Shown piece after piece: positions 50,781-59,283 of a stretch of DNA of 64,000 bases. The stretch is from Thermogemmatispora onikobensis (GTDB lineage Bacteria; Chloroflexota; Ktedonobacteria; Ktedonobacterales; Ktedonobacteraceae). The translations under genes were made by a program, and so were the position numbers. The stretch's first letter is position 1; each line of letters starts with the position of its first letter. The notes under the pieces are model-generated. The model was not told the DNA's origin. It saw only the letters and a list, made by a program, of their open reading frames with translations, and searched no databases. The stretch lies in the NCBI RefSeq assembly GCF_001748285.1, contig NZ_BDGT01000017.1, forward strand, positions 1 through 64,000, given 5' to 3'.

Positions 50781-51452
50781 CTAAAACGAGGAACGCTCTA
50801 GCTGAGCAAAGAAGCGCTCTAGCTTGTGAGGATCAAGGCGGCCTTCGGTGCGTACTGAGCTGCAGAGATCGATACCAAAGGGGGCAACCTCCTCAATCGC
50901 AGCACGGACGTTCTCGGCGCTGAGGCCGCCCGCCAGAAAAACCGGAATAGGAACGGCCTCGCGAATGCGCCGACTAATTTTCCAATCGTGCACCTGGCCA
51001 GTACCCCCCAAGATCTTGACCGGTAGATTGGGCTGACCTGAATCGAGCAGCAGCGCATGGACAAAGGGAGCGACCTCCAGGACTTCCTCCAGGGCCTCCG
51101 GGCCGCGTACATGAATCACCTGCACCAGCCTAATGCCAGGCAGTGCCGCGCGCAGGCGCTGATGGCTACCCGGTGGTAAGCGATCGACAAGCTGCAGCGT
51201 ATTGGTACGACAACGGCGCTGCTGCTCGATGATCGCTTCGGCATCCTGCAGGCTGGTCAACAGAAAGGAAGCGATCGGCGGCGGAATGCTCTCAGCGATC
51301 TCGGTGATCAACTCCTCCGCGATGACCCCTGGTCCGCTGGGCATGTGCGAAACCAGTCCCAGAGCATCGGCGCCGTAGCTGATCGCCAGCTGCGCCTCCT
51401 CCTTGCTGCCAATACAACAGATCTTCACACGTGGCCTTGAGACAGCTTCCAT
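50781..51452 (-). CDS. TrpF-like phosphoribosylanthranilate isomerase homolog
   Basis: A 223-residue (beta/alpha)8 protein related to TrpF. VKICCIGSKEEAQLAISYGADALG opens the barrel where TrpF has VKICGIT; the general-base Cys is retained. LLLDSG carries the general-acid Asp, and PVFLAGGLSAENVRAAI and PFGIDLCSSVRTEGRLD match the phosphate-binding end. It is not linked to any trp gene, and the Cys-Cys motif plus altered loops leave room for a different isomerase or cyclase role. The ATG at 51452 has no SD; GTG 51428 with upstream AAGG is an alternative start. Confidence 0.75.
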   Translation of the reverse strand: MEAVSRPRVKICCIGSKEEAQLAISYGADALGLVSHMPSGPGVIAEELITEIAESIPPPIASFLLTSLQDAEAIIEQQRRCRTNTLQLVDRLPPGSHQRLRAALPGIRLVQVIHVRGPEALEEVLEVAPFVHALLLDSGQPNLPVKILGGTGQVHDWKISRRIREAVPIPVFLAGGLSAENVRAAIEEVAPFGIDLCSSVRTEGRLDPHKLERFFAQLERSSF

Positions 51453-51857
51453 AGAAAACGTGCCGCCGGGGACTCCTGGAGGAATCCAGGGGAAAAAGGC
51501 GGCTTCCTCCTTTCTCTCGCTATAGGATTGACCCCTTCAGCCCTCCTGTGATCTCCCCCTCCCGAGGCCAAAGGCGCTGACCAGAAGGTCAGCAACGGCT
51601 TCGTCTCACCGTGCAACAGGGTGGGAGCGGGCCAACCCGGCCACGGTGCTCTTCTGTCCTGCGGAGCAGTGGACTGCTGTCGACGTGGCCTCGAAGCCTG
51701 AGCCGAAGAGGCTGCGGACAAGCCCCTGGCTTGAGCCAGGGGTCGTTGATCGTTATGAGCGCGTTCCTTTCTCCCGCTGCTCTGCTTTCTCTCAGAGAAG
51801 ACAGAGCATAGCGCCCTGGCCCAGCCTATCGCCTATCTTGTTTGGGAGCGGGTCGAG
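51453..51857. other. 405-bp gap containing an IS200/IS605-type end
   Basis: It carries the terminal hairpin at 51723-51742 and, upstream on the plus strand, a short frame (AVDVASKPEPKRLRTSPWLE) that could be a decayed transposase tail. A second nested hairpin at about 51465-51507 pairs GCCGCC with GGCGGC around CCTGG/CCAGG; it lies just upstream of the TrpF-like gene and may affect its leader. Confidence 0.45.
51723..51742. mobile_element. IS200/IS605-type terminal hairpin, probably a solo remnant
   Basis: CCCCTGGCT-TG-AGCCAGGGG is a compact hairpin followed by TCGTTGATC. It aligns with the second copy at 59641 (TCAACnACCCC...GGCT.AAGCC..GGGG on the opposite strand). The style matches subterminal hairpins of IS200/IS605 elements. 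No TnpA or TnpB gene is present in the window, so it is a remnant, a MITE/PATE-like element or an unrelated hairpin. Confidence 0.4.
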
Positions 51858-52496
51858 TCAAGCATTGCCGAAGAAAAGAGCTGCTAGAAAGACGAGTATA
51901 CCACTACCGATAACCTGTACAATAGAGACCAGCCATTTCGTTCCAAAGTAGCGGTGGCGGATAGCGGCAATGGCGAGCAGTTCCGCAGCGACCACCAGAT
52001 AGGCAGTCGCCAGAGCAAGCTGCAGGTGGGTGATCAAGAAAGGCAGCGTATGGAGAGAGCCGCCCACAAAGGTCATCAACCCCGTGATAGCGCCGCGGAT
52101 GATGGGACTACCGCGCCCAGTCAAGACGCCGTCGTCCGAGAGCGCCTCCGAGAAGGCCATACTGATTCCGGCACCGGTAGCTGCAGCCAGACCGACCAGG
52201 AAGGCCGTGAAAGGACGGTGGGTAGCGAAAGCTGTAGCGAAGATGGGGGCCAACGTAGAAACTGACCCATCCATCAGCCCGGCCAGGCCAGGCTGGACCA
52301 CGCGCAGCAAGAAGTGGCGGGAATCCGTATTGTTAGAGGCGATCCCGCGCAGAATCTCGGCCAGCTCGATCTTCACCCGCTCCAGCTCTGATGAAGGCCG
52401 GTGCTGTAAGACCTCATTCATCTCGGCTGACAGATCTTCCTGCGCGGCTGTCACCGCGCCTGCTCGTCGTGTCTCGGTCTCCGGGTTGTGTGGCAT
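51858..52496 (-). CDS. VIT/CCC1-family iron transporter-like membrane protein
   Basis: 212 residues from ATG 52496, preceded by GGGGGAG; a longer frame would overlap fur. After a polar 55-residue N-terminus (a possible ferritin-like helix, EMNEVLQHRPSSELERVKIELAEIL), the membrane part has GLAGLMDGSVSTLAPIFATAF and AAATGAGISMAFSEALSDDG, which match VIT1/CCC1 proteins that export Fe/Mn from the cytoplasm into storage or outside. Five membrane helices can be counted. It lies 64 bases behind fur on the same strand, so regulation by Fur is likely. Transport direction is inferred. Confidence 0.82.
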   Translation of the reverse strand: MPHNPETETRRAGAVTAAQEDLSAEMNEVLQHRPSSELERVKIELAEILRGIASNNTDSRHFLLRVVQPGLAGLMDGSVSTLAPIFATAFATHRPFTAFLVGLAAATGAGISMAFSEALSDDGVLTGRGSPIIRGAITGLMTFVGGSLHTLPFLITHLQLALATAYLVVAAELLAIAAIRHRYFGTKWLVSIVQVIGSGILVFLAALFFGNA

Positions 52497-52560
52497 AAAA
52501 AGACTCCCCCTACCATACCGGTAATCTGGTTGCCGATTGCTCAGCTCGTGGGCAATCGGC

Positions 52561-52974
52561 TCAATCCTCCGTTGATTCTGCCTGCGCGCGCTGACGGCAG
52601 GCGGTGCACAGGCCATAGAGCCGTACCTCATGTGAGTGCAGCTCTATACCCGCGGCCAGCGCTGCCAGGCGAAGCGCCTCCTCCGAGAGGCGCACCTCGA
52701 CAGGCAGATCGAGAAGAGCGCCGCAAGCCGTGCAGATCGCGTGATCGTGGCGCTCGATGTGCCCGTCGTATCGACAGGCCTCATCACTGCGCCCCAACTC
52801 GCGAATCAGCCCTTGCTGCGCCAGGCTGTGCAGGATACGGTACACACTCGCCACCCCAATGCGGGGGCGCACTTTGCGCACAGCCTCGTACACCTCCAGG
52901 GCTGTCGGGTGGTTGTGGCTGCTGCGTACGACCTCCAGAACTGCCTGGGCGTTGGCGTTCAGGGTCTCTTTCAT
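52561..52974 (-). CDS. fur: Fur-family metalloregulator
   Basis: A 137-residue winged-helix repressor. The DNA-binding half has TALEVYEAVRKVRPRIGVASVYRIL with the recognition helix, and the C-terminal half has RYDGHIERHDHAICTACG, a metal site (His/Cys/Asp), with structural zinc CxxC pairs (CTAC and CTAC). This family includes Fur and PerR; the exact type cannot be told from motifs. It is read from a consensus promoter that carries a Fur-box-like palindrome just downstream of the start site, so it is probably autoregulated. The VIT-like iron transporter follows. Confidence 0.9.
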   Translation of the reverse strand: MKETLNANAQAVLEVVRSSHNHPTALEVYEAVRKVRPRIGVASVYRILHSLAQQGLIRELGRSDEACRYDGHIERHDHAICTACGALLDLPVEVRLSEEALRLAALAAGIELHSHEVRLYGLCTACRQRAQAESTED

Positions 52975-53020
52975 AGCTGCCCGCTGATCCTTCTCTTGGA
53001 CCCAGATATTAGGGTCACCT

Positions 53021-53039
53021 AATAATGATAATCATTATC
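53021..53039 (+). promoter_or_regulatory. Fur box
   Basis: AATAATGATAATCATTATC matches the classical 19-bp Fur box GATAATGATAATCATTATC at 18 of 19 positions. It lies about 16 bases downstream of the minus-strand -10 at 53055-53060, where bound Fur would block transcription of fur and the VIT gene. Confidence 0.9.
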
Positions 53040-53054
53040 AATTTCCCTATCAGG

Positions 53055-53084
53055 ATTATATGCCCGGCCTAGGGACCTTGTCAA
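53055..53084 (-). promoter_or_regulatory. Consensus promoter of the Fur-VIT operon
   Basis: On the minus strand TTGACA (53084-53079) and TATAAT (53060-53055) are both perfect, 18 bases apart. Confidence 0.85.
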
Positions 53085-53301
53085 GAGGGAGGCAAGAGCA
53101 GGCAGCAGAGGGAGGGGGCTGTGGGGGAGCACAAGCATGGGCGGGAGAAGGATGATCGAGTGATGGGAGGGGGGCCTGCTAGCAGCTCAGTCATCTCCAG
53201 GAGGCAGCGCCCCGCTCGGAGAGCGAGGCGCGCCGGGAGAGAGCGTTGCAAGCGGGCACCTCCGACTCGCCCGCCGCGACTCTCAATCAAAAGATGCCTC
53301 T

Positions 53302-54819
53302 TTAGCGATGTGAAGGGCGCAAAGCGGCCACCAGCATCGCCACCAGGCTCAGAACGAACGACACCAGGAATGCTGAGTGCAAGCCGTGCATAAAGGTGGC
53401 CAGAGCTGAAGGGAACTGGCCCATACCGCCGCCGTAGATGAAGACCTGCATCACCGCTCCCATTGGGACCCCCTTCAGCGCCAGCGGAAAGACAATAGCA
53501 ATACTGAGCATCTGGCCAGTATTATTAAGCATGCCCAGCAGTCCCGAGGCGGCCCCGCGCTGATGAGGTGGCACCGAGCTCATAATCGCGTTCGTATTGG
53601 GCGAGACAAAGAAGCCGGAGCCACCGCCCATCATAGCCATATAGAGCGAAAGCAGCCAGAACGGTGTCGTAGGCGTAATAGTCGTCAAGCCCAGCAGGCC
53701 CAAGGCTGAGACGGCCAGACCGATGGGGGTCAGAATACGCGACCCAATGTGGTCCGAGAGGCGGCCACTCAGCGGACCGATGATCATGAAGGCTGCCCCG
53801 AAGGGAGCAAGCATCAGCCCGGCAGTCAGTGGATCTTTCCCGTAGGGTCCCTGAAGAAAGAAGATCAACAAGAAGAGCACCGCGCCGCGTGCGATCCCGT
53901 TCAGCAAGCCGCTCAAGCTGGCCATTGCAAAGAGGCGCTCACGGAAAAGGTGCAGTTGGACGATAGGGGCCTTAACGCGCGGCTCAATCGCGGCGAACAG
54001 GAGCAGGCTGACTAGGCCCACCACCAGGATAGCCACAGTCACCGACTCCCCCAGCAACGGGAAAGCCACCATCGTCAGGGCCAGCAAGGTACCGGAGAGA
54101 CCCAGAGCCAGAGTCAGGCCCCCGACCCAATCGATGGGAGTCTGACGAGCCGGGCGCACCGGCTCGCGCAAGCGCCAGATTCCCCAGAGCGTACCGAAGG
54201 CTGCCAGAGGCACATTAAAAAGGAACACCCAACGCCAGGACCACTCAGTAAGCAGACCACCGATAATTGGTCCGATCAAGAAGCCGGCAGCTCCGGCGAT
54301 CTGATTAATTCCCAGGCCCAGGCCGACCTCGCCCTTCCGAAAAGCATCGGTCACAATGGCTGTACTGTTAGTCATCAGCAAGGCGGCCCCGAGGCCCTGA
54401 ATCAAGCGCCCAGCCACCAGATCGACGCCGTGGAAAGCGGGCTGAGCCAGGCCAGCGACCAGCGAGCCCAAAGCGAAGAGCAGGAAACCACTGTTATAGA
54501 GGCGCTTGCGTCCCCAAATATCGGCCAGGCGGCCAACGATGGGCGTCAAGACAGTCAGCACCAGCAAGTACCCCATCAACGTCCACATAATCGTGAAGAA
54601 GGAGGCCTGTAGCTCCACCAGGATCGCTGGCAGGGCGATCAGCAGGGCCGAGCCTTGAATAGAGGCCAGCAGCGCCCCCACTGTGGTCACCGAGAGAGCC
54701 GTCCAACGATAGCCATCGTCTCGCCCTGCTAGCTGGCTCTCGCCGGCAGCACCGGCCTGCTCGGAGGCATAAGGCGCTTCTGTCAATGGCGTCGAAGAAG
54801 ACTCCGATGAAGTCTGCAT
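53302..54819 (-). CDS. DHA2-family MFS efflux transporter
   Basis: A 505-residue membrane protein with 14 transmembrane helices, typical for EmrB/QacA-type drug:proton antiporters. The conserved features are QGSALLIALPAILVELQ (helix 1), LLVLTVLTPIVGRLADIWGRKRLY (motif A), LVAGRLIQGLGAALLMTNS (motif B region) and NQIAGAAGFLIGPIIGGLL (motif C), which identifies antiporters. It lies 140 bases downstream of a MarR-type regulator, probably in the same operon with a repressor site on the promoter. Drug or metabolite export is likely, substrate unknown. Confidence 0.92.
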   Translation of the reverse strand: MQTSSESSSTPLTEAPYASEQAGAAGESQLAGRDDGYRWTALSVTTVGALLASIQGSALLIALPAILVELQASFFTIMWTLMGYLLVLTVLTPIVGRLADIWGRKRLYNSGFLLFALGSLVAGLAQPAFHGVDLVAGRLIQGLGAALLMTNSTAIVTDAFRKGEVGLGLGINQIAGAAGFLIGPIIGGLLTEWSWRWVFLFNVPLAAFGTLWGIWRLREPVRPARQTPIDWVGGLTLALGLSGTLLALTMVAFPLLGESVTVAILVVGLVSLLLFAAIEPRVKAPIVQLHLFRERLFAMASLSGLLNGIARGAVLFLLIFFLQGPYGKDPLTAGLMLAPFGAAFMIIGPLSGRLSDHIGSRILTPIGLAVSALGLLGLTTITPTTPFWLLSLYMAMMGGGSGFFVSPNTNAIMSSVPPHQRGAASGLLGMLNNTGQMLSIAIVFPLALKGVPMGAVMQVFIYGGGMGQFPSALATFMHGLHSAFLVSFVLSLVAMLVAALRPSHR

Positions 54820-54959
54820 AATAAAACCTTTCTACTCTCCTTTTCAGTGACAGGTGTGGACGATAAGAAGAGGGGAAACAGAGTGTAGAGAGCAAAAGCG
54901 TTGGAAACGAAGTAGAGCAGAGCGGAGCGAATAGGCGCCTTCAGCGGCTCGCTCGCTCA

Positions 54960-55439
54960 TCAATCTTCGATGAGGCGACGCAGGGCGGGAAGCGCAGCGA
55001 CAAGATGCTCGCGCTCAGTCTCGCTCAAGCGTACCAGACGGCGCTCCAGCGAGGCCAGGCGGCCACGGTCATAGAGTTGGACCAGGCGTTGGGCGCGCGC
55101 TGTTGGCTTCACCCAGACCGTACGCCAGTCGGCCTCATCGCGACTCCGTTCCAGATAGCCCTGAGCCTGCAAACGTTTCACCATAGCCGTCACCGTTGAA
55201 GGCGTCACCCCGAGCTGACGAGCCAGCTCCTGCATCATACAGCACTTGCGCTCAATCAAAATGCGCAGCAGGCTCAGCTGGCCGCTGGTGGTACGGATCT
55301 CGGAAAGGTCCTCGCGGTCAGGCTCAGCCAGGACCTCGGAATTGAGCGCGTCGGTGTGCATCTGGCGCAGCACCTTGGGGACAATATCCAGCAGCTCCAT
55401 TGCCAGCGCTGCGCTATCATCCTGCGAATCTGGTCGCAT
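54960..55439 (-). CDS. MarR-family regulator
   Basis: 159 residues with the winged-helix core GQLSLLRILIERKCCMMQELARQLGVTPSTVTAMVKRLQAQGYLERSRDEADWRTVWVKPT, a classical MarR fold. It probably represses itself and the adjacent DHA2 transporter through the palindrome over the promoter. An unusual Cys-Cys pair in the recognition-helix region may permit redox sensing. The divergent flavoprotein gene at 55622 shares the intergenic region and could also be controlled. Confidence 0.9.
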   Translation of the reverse strand: MRPDSQDDSAALAMELLDIVPKVLRQMHTDALNSEVLAEPDREDLSEIRTTSGQLSLLRILIERKCCMMQELARQLGVTPSTVTAMVKRLQAQGYLERSRDEADWRTVWVKPTARAQRLVQLYDRGRLASLERRLVRLSETEREHLVAALPALRRLIED

Positions 55440-55456
55440 GGTCGCTCCTTACTCAC

Positions 55457-55497
55457 TTTGACAATCTAATTATATGATAGGCAAACTAGCGAGGCAA
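55457..55497 (-). promoter_or_regulatory. MarR-operon promoter with overlapping operator
   Basis: On the minus strand the -35 TTGCCT (55497-55492) and -10 TATAAT (55474-55469) are 17 bases apart. An imperfect palindrome, TTTGCCTATC...GATTGTCAAA (55485-55457), covers the -10 and matches at 8 of 10 positions per arm, which suggests the MarR binding site. Confidence 0.65.
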
Positions 55498-55561
55498 GTA
55501 AAGGGAAGCAGGCCGTTCTTGCCGGTCTTATGGAAGAGTCAGTAGCAATTTCGCCTGAACT

Positions 55562-55571
55562 ATGCTAGAAT
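55562..55571 (+). promoter_or_regulatory. Extended -10 promoter for flavoprotein gene
   Basis: TG-C-TAGAAT (55563-55571). The ATG at 55562 overlaps this element and is therefore unlikely to be the translational start; TTG 55622 is preferred. Confidence 0.5.
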
Positions 55572-55621
55572 CGCCCATGATAAGAGACCAGGAAAACCAT
55601 CGCAGGCAAGGAGAACGGCAT

Positions 55622-56857
55622 TTGGCAACGCACGACAAACGGTACGTTATCATTGGGAACGGGATCGCCGGCACTACCGCCGCCGATACCTTACGCAAGC
55701 TTGATCCAAACTGCAGCATCCAACTGATTACGAACGAGCCTTACCCTCTCTATAACCGTGTTTCATTGCCGCGTTTCCTGCAAGGGGTGCTGCCCGAGCA
55801 AAAGGTAATGATTCGTGACTTTGCCTGGCATGAGCAGCGCCGAATCTCTCTGCTGACCGAGACGCTCGTAACTGAGGTCAACACGGACGAGCGCGTTGTT
55901 GTCACCGAGCGCGGGCAACATTTCCCCTATGATGCGCTTCTGATTGCCAGTGGGGGCTGGGCCAAGCCGCTGCAGGTGCCGGGGGCAGCCGGCACGAAGC
56001 ACATCTACAACTTTGTCACCCTGGATGACACGAAGACTATTATAGCGCGCATCCTCGAATCGCGCACGGCCCTGGCCTACGGGGGCAGCTTCATCTCCTA
56101 TGAGCTGTGCGATGGCTTTGCCATGCGCAAGCTAGAGACCACCTGGCTTATGCGTGGTCCATACTGGCTGCGCAGCTGCCTTGATCCCGAGGGGGGCGAG
56201 ATCGTCGACGCCATTGCCGGGCGTTTTGGGGTCACTGTCATCCACGGCGACGAAATTAGCGAGGTTGTTGCGCGCGACGGTGTACCGGCTTACGTCAAGA
56301 CCAGACAGGGGCGTGAGATCCAGGCGGACATTATCGGCGTAGGGCTTGGGATTACGCTCAACACTGCTTTCCTTAAAGGCACGCCCGTTGAGGTCCGCTC
56401 TGGCGTAGTAGTGAACGAATATCTTGAGACGAATGTGCCGCATGTTTATGCTGCCGGCGACGTTGCCGAGTTTTATGATCCGACGATTGGCCGTCACCAT
56501 ACGATGGGGACCTGGGATAATGCTTTGGCGCATGGGCGCATTGCTGCGATCAACATGGCTGGAGGTCGTGAGCCATACGTCGATGTGCCCACTTACACAA
56601 GTCCGCTCTTTGATGTTAACATCGCCGTCATTGGCACTGCCGAGTCCAACAATCCAGAGCTGGAAAGCGTCTCTCTGCGCGAGCCTGGTGAAAAGGGCCA
56701 TGAGAACTACCGCAAACTATTCCTGCGTGAAAACAAGCTGGTTGGCGCGCTCATGATCGGCAGCCCCAAAGGACGCAAAAAGCTTGTCGAGCTGATCAAG
56801 AACCAGCAGGTGCTGGCCAGTCCCTCCGAGCGAGAGGCCGTTTTGACCCTGAAATAG
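55622..56857 (+). CDS. NAD(P)/FAD-dependent oxidoreductase (NirB/rubredoxin reductase-like)
   Basis: A 411-residue two-dinucleotide flavoprotein. The FAD motif VIIGNGIAGTTAADTL is near the N-terminus, and YNRVSLPRFLQG, IASGGWAKPL and VNEYLETNVPHVYAAGDVAE follow, resembling the N-terminal half of nitrite reductase NirB and rubredoxin/ferredoxin reductases. The NAD motif at ALAYGGSFISYELCDGF lacks the usual GGGxIG pattern and may bind NAD(P) weakly. TTG 55622 is the likely start, set by AAGGAGAACGG. A longer frame from 55562 overlaps the promoter. The substrate is unknown; it is divergent from the MarR-DHA2 operon. Confidence 0.85.
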   Translation: MATHDKRYVIIGNGIAGTTAADTLRKLDPNCSIQLITNEPYPLYNRVSLPRFLQGVLPEQKVMIRDFAWHEQRRISLLTETLVTEVNTDERVVVTERGQHFPYDALLIASGGWAKPLQVPGAAGTKHIYNFVTLDDTKTIIARILESRTALAYGGSFISYELCDGFAMRKLETTWLMRGPYWLRSCLDPEGGEIVDAIAGRFGVTVIHGDEISEVVARDGVPAYVKTRQGREIQADIIGVGLGITLNTAFLKGTPVEVRSGVVVNEYLETNVPHVYAAGDVAEFYDPTIGRHHTMGTWDNALAHGRIAAINMAGGREPYVDVPTYTSPLFDVNIAVIGTAESNNPELESVSLREPGEKGHENYRKLFLRENKLVGALMIGSPKGRKKLVELIKNQQVLASPSEREAVLTLK

Positions 56858-56991
56858 CACTCCTTTTGGGCTATCGCGCTTGACGAAACCGGGCTGGTAA
56901 GATACCGTAGCTACCATCAAGGATCGTCAGGCTCGCCAACTCAGGCAGGTCGTGATGATGCGCCGGAGCGAGCATATGCAGGAGGGAGTTT

Positions 56992-59013
56992 GTGGCTGTT
57001 TTCTGTCCGCATTGTGGCAAAGCCTTGCTTAGAGAGAATGCACGCTTCTGCAATAACTGTGGCAGATTTCTTCCTGCGACAAAGCAGGTTCCTCCTTCCA
57101 CTGCCGCCAGCGAGGAACCATCCTCTTCAGGGTCGCCGGAGAGCCAGGGGCCAGCTGGGAAGGCGCCTACCTCTGGCAGCGTGCATGTGCCTCCTCCCTG
57201 GCTCGATCAGTTAGATCGGGAGGTGGCCAGCCGCCGCTGGCGGACGCCGCGCCGTGACTCGCTTGAACGCTTTCCCGACCTGCCTGGGCAAACAGAGAGT
57301 TCTTTTCAGGCGCCTTCTTCTGCGGGTGACTCATCTGATCTGGCTGCCTCCGCGTCGCCAGATCGGGAGTCTGCGCCTTCGTGGTCAACCCGGCCCGCTG
57401 TGCCTCACTCTAGCTCTCCTTCCAGCGATCAGGAATCGGCTGCTGCGGAGGAGACAGGGGACCAGTCGGAGACTGCGGCGGTGGCAGAGGCCTGGCGCCG
57501 GGCCTGGTTGGCTGATGCGCCAACATCGGCGGTGCCTGCCACTCGCTCGGAAGCGACTCCGGCAGAAGAGGCTGATCAGTCGCCCCCACCTTCTGCTCCA
57601 GCAGAGGGGCCGCGCTCAGCTCGCTTGCCCTCCCCACGCGAGTTGCATGTACGTGTCTGGGAGGAGAATGAGACCCTGATTATGCCTCAGCCGGCGGAAG
57701 CCGGCGCAGCTGAGGTTCAGCAGCTCCCAGTTCCGAGGCAGATACCGACCGAGGAGGGGTGGTCTCTGACTCAGGCTGAGAGCGCTTCGCCTTCTCTCTC
57801 CTATGAGGACATGCCCACGCAGGGGCATCTCTTAGGAATAGAGGTACCGCGCTCGGAACGTGCGCACTCCGGTGGGCAGCGTGCTCAGCGTCAAGAGGCT
57901 GTCGATGATCTCCCAACGATGCCGCTCAAGGCTAGTCCCGGGCCAGGGTTGGTTATTGAACGCGCCTCGACGCCGCGTCCCAGCCGTTGGCAGGAGCACG
58001 CGCTGAGCGGGGAGCGGGATATGCCCGTTGCCGGGCCGGTCAGTTCTCCCGCCCTCTCGGGAGACATTGAGGAGCTGGATACCATGCGCCTGGCAGCGCA
58101 GCCTCCTGCCGGGCCTGGAGTGGCTCCAGCCCCGTGGCGCTCTCAACCTATCACGCCGCTGCCTGCGTCCCCGCTCCCCTCCTCTGGTGGGTTGTCTCCC
58201 TCCTTACCCGGGAGTGGAGAAGCCTCCCTCTTTCCTGCTCCGGCGATAGGGACTGGAGCAGGCGGGGCTCCCTCCAGACCGGCAGAAATCGCCAGCTGGG
58301 GGGCCAGCCAGGGCGAACAGGCCCCACACGTGGCTCATCCCTCGCGTCCGCATGCCTCGCTCCGCCAATGGGAAGCTGAAGAAACGGCGGCTCTGCCCCA
58401 GGTCGAGGTCGAAAAGCCCAGCCCGTCGCCGGCAGCGCGCTCAGCTGCTGCCCAAAGCGAAGCTCCACGACGGCGTAAACGACCGCTGGCCGTTGTCGCG
58501 TTGATTCTGGCTTTGCTCCTCATCAGCGGCGGTTTGACTGCCTGGGTGGTTGTTTATCAGCCGTTCAGTGTCCCGCTCATTACTCAGCCTCTGCAGGCAT
58601 TTAGCGATCAGCGTCTCGGCGTAGCGCTCTCCTACCCGCAAGGGTGGAGCTATCGCCTGGATTACCAGCAGGGCAAGGTCACTTTTAGCGATAGCACACA
58701 CACTGGACAGATGATCATCCTGGTCGCTCCTGCTGGCGATCAAGACCTGGCCCACTCTCTCCAGAAAGAAGCAAGCCAGATAGGTCTGACTGGTGCCAAA
58801 TCGGCAGACCCGCTGGTTTTTGGCGGCGTGAGCTGGCAGCAGCTGCGGGGGACAGTTGTCATCGCGGGTGCCAGCTACACCGAGTCCCTGCTGGTCACAA
58901 GCCACGCGGGTCATCTCTACACCTTTATGCAGCTGGCGTATCAAAAGATCTATACAGATGAGGAGAAGCAGGTCTTTGCCCCTGCGCGAGCCTCCTTCCG
59001 CTTTCTCAGCTAA
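56992..59013 (+). CDS. Zinc-ribbon, disordered, transmembrane protein with PsbP-like C-terminus
   Basis: 673 residues from GTG 56992 after GGAGGGAGTT. Residues 5-24 are a zinc ribbon (FCPHCGKALL...FCNNCG). Residues 25-490 are Pro/Ser/Glu/Arg-rich and disordered. A transmembrane helix is at about 496-518 (LAVVALILALLLISGGL). The C-terminal 150 residues form a PsbP/DUF-like domain (QRLGVALSYPQGWSYRLDYQ and VSWQQLRGTVVIAGASYTESLLV). The design parallels proteins at 13.7 and 23.9 kb but with a different outer domain. It has no adjacent kinase. Its partner and ligand are unknown. Confidence 0.82.
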   Translation: MAVFCPHCGKALLRENARFCNNCGRFLPATKQVPPSTAASEEPSSSGSPESQGPAGKAPTSGSVHVPPPWLDQLDREVASRRWRTPRRDSLERFPDLPGQTESSFQAPSSAGDSSDLAASASPDRESAPSWSTRPAVPHSSSPSSDQESAAAEETGDQSETAAVAEAWRRAWLADAPTSAVPATRSEATPAEEADQSPPPSAPAEGPRSARLPSPRELHVRVWEENETLIMPQPAEAGAAEVQQLPVPRQIPTEEGWSLTQAESASPSLSYEDMPTQGHLLGIEVPRSERAHSGGQRAQRQEAVDDLPTMPLKASPGPGLVIERASTPRPSRWQEHALSGERDMPVAGPVSSPALSGDIEELDTMRLAAQPPAGPGVAPAPWRSQPITPLPASPLPSSGGLSPSLPGSGEASLFPAPAIGTGAGGAPSRPAEIASWGASQGEQAPHVAHPSRPHASLRQWEAEETAALPQVEVEKPSPSPAARSAAAQSEAPRRRKRPLAVVALILALLLISGGLTAWVVVYQPFSVPLITQPLQAFSDQRLGVALSYPQGWSYRLDYQQGKVTFSDSTHTGQMIILVAPAGDQDLAHSLQKEASQIGLTGAKSADPLVFGGVSWQQLRGTVVIAGASYTESLLVTSHAGHLYTFMQLAYQKIYTDEEKQVFAPARASFRFLS

Positions 59014-59099
59014 GCGCAGATTAACGCGACCGGCGAAACTGGGAAGGCTGGCAGTGCGTGGAAGAAGTGATCTATCTATCCCCTATCGCGACGGAACTA

Positions 59100-59108
59100 T
59101 GTTATAAT
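59100..59108 (+). promoter_or_regulatory. Extended -10 promoter of the small acidic-protein gene
   Basis: TG-T-TATAAT (59100-59108) would start RNA near 59115, directly before the structured element at 59120-59164. Confidence 0.55.
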
Positions 59109-59119
59109 GTGCGCGATAT

Positions 59120-59164
59120 CCGGTGCAGACCTATTCCCCTGGGAATAGGCATGAGAAACACCGG
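59120..59164 (+). promoter_or_regulatory. Small structured leader element
   Basis: CCGGTG (59120-59125) pairs with CACCGG (59159-59164), enclosing a hairpin CCTATTCC-4-GGAATAGG (59130-59149) with asymmetric internal loops. It begins within a few bases of the predicted RNA start. It may be a 5' stabiliser or a small regulatory RNA element; no known class fits. Confidence 0.45.
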
Positions 59165-59283
59165 AAAGTGGGATAGCCTCGCTTCCCATGCTTCACGATC
59201 GACGGACAGTGTGGCGTAGATCTGGTGATCAGAAAGGAGGGCGCGGCGGTCAAGCCCAGCTGCCGCGCAGACCTGGCAGGCTT

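Larger units (their letters stand above)
52975..53301. other. Regulatory region of the Fur-VIT operon
   Basis: The 327 bases hold the consensus promoter at 53055-53084 (minus strand) and the Fur box at 53021-53039. The stretch 53085-53301 is purine-rich, with no gene seen. Confidence 0.6.
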
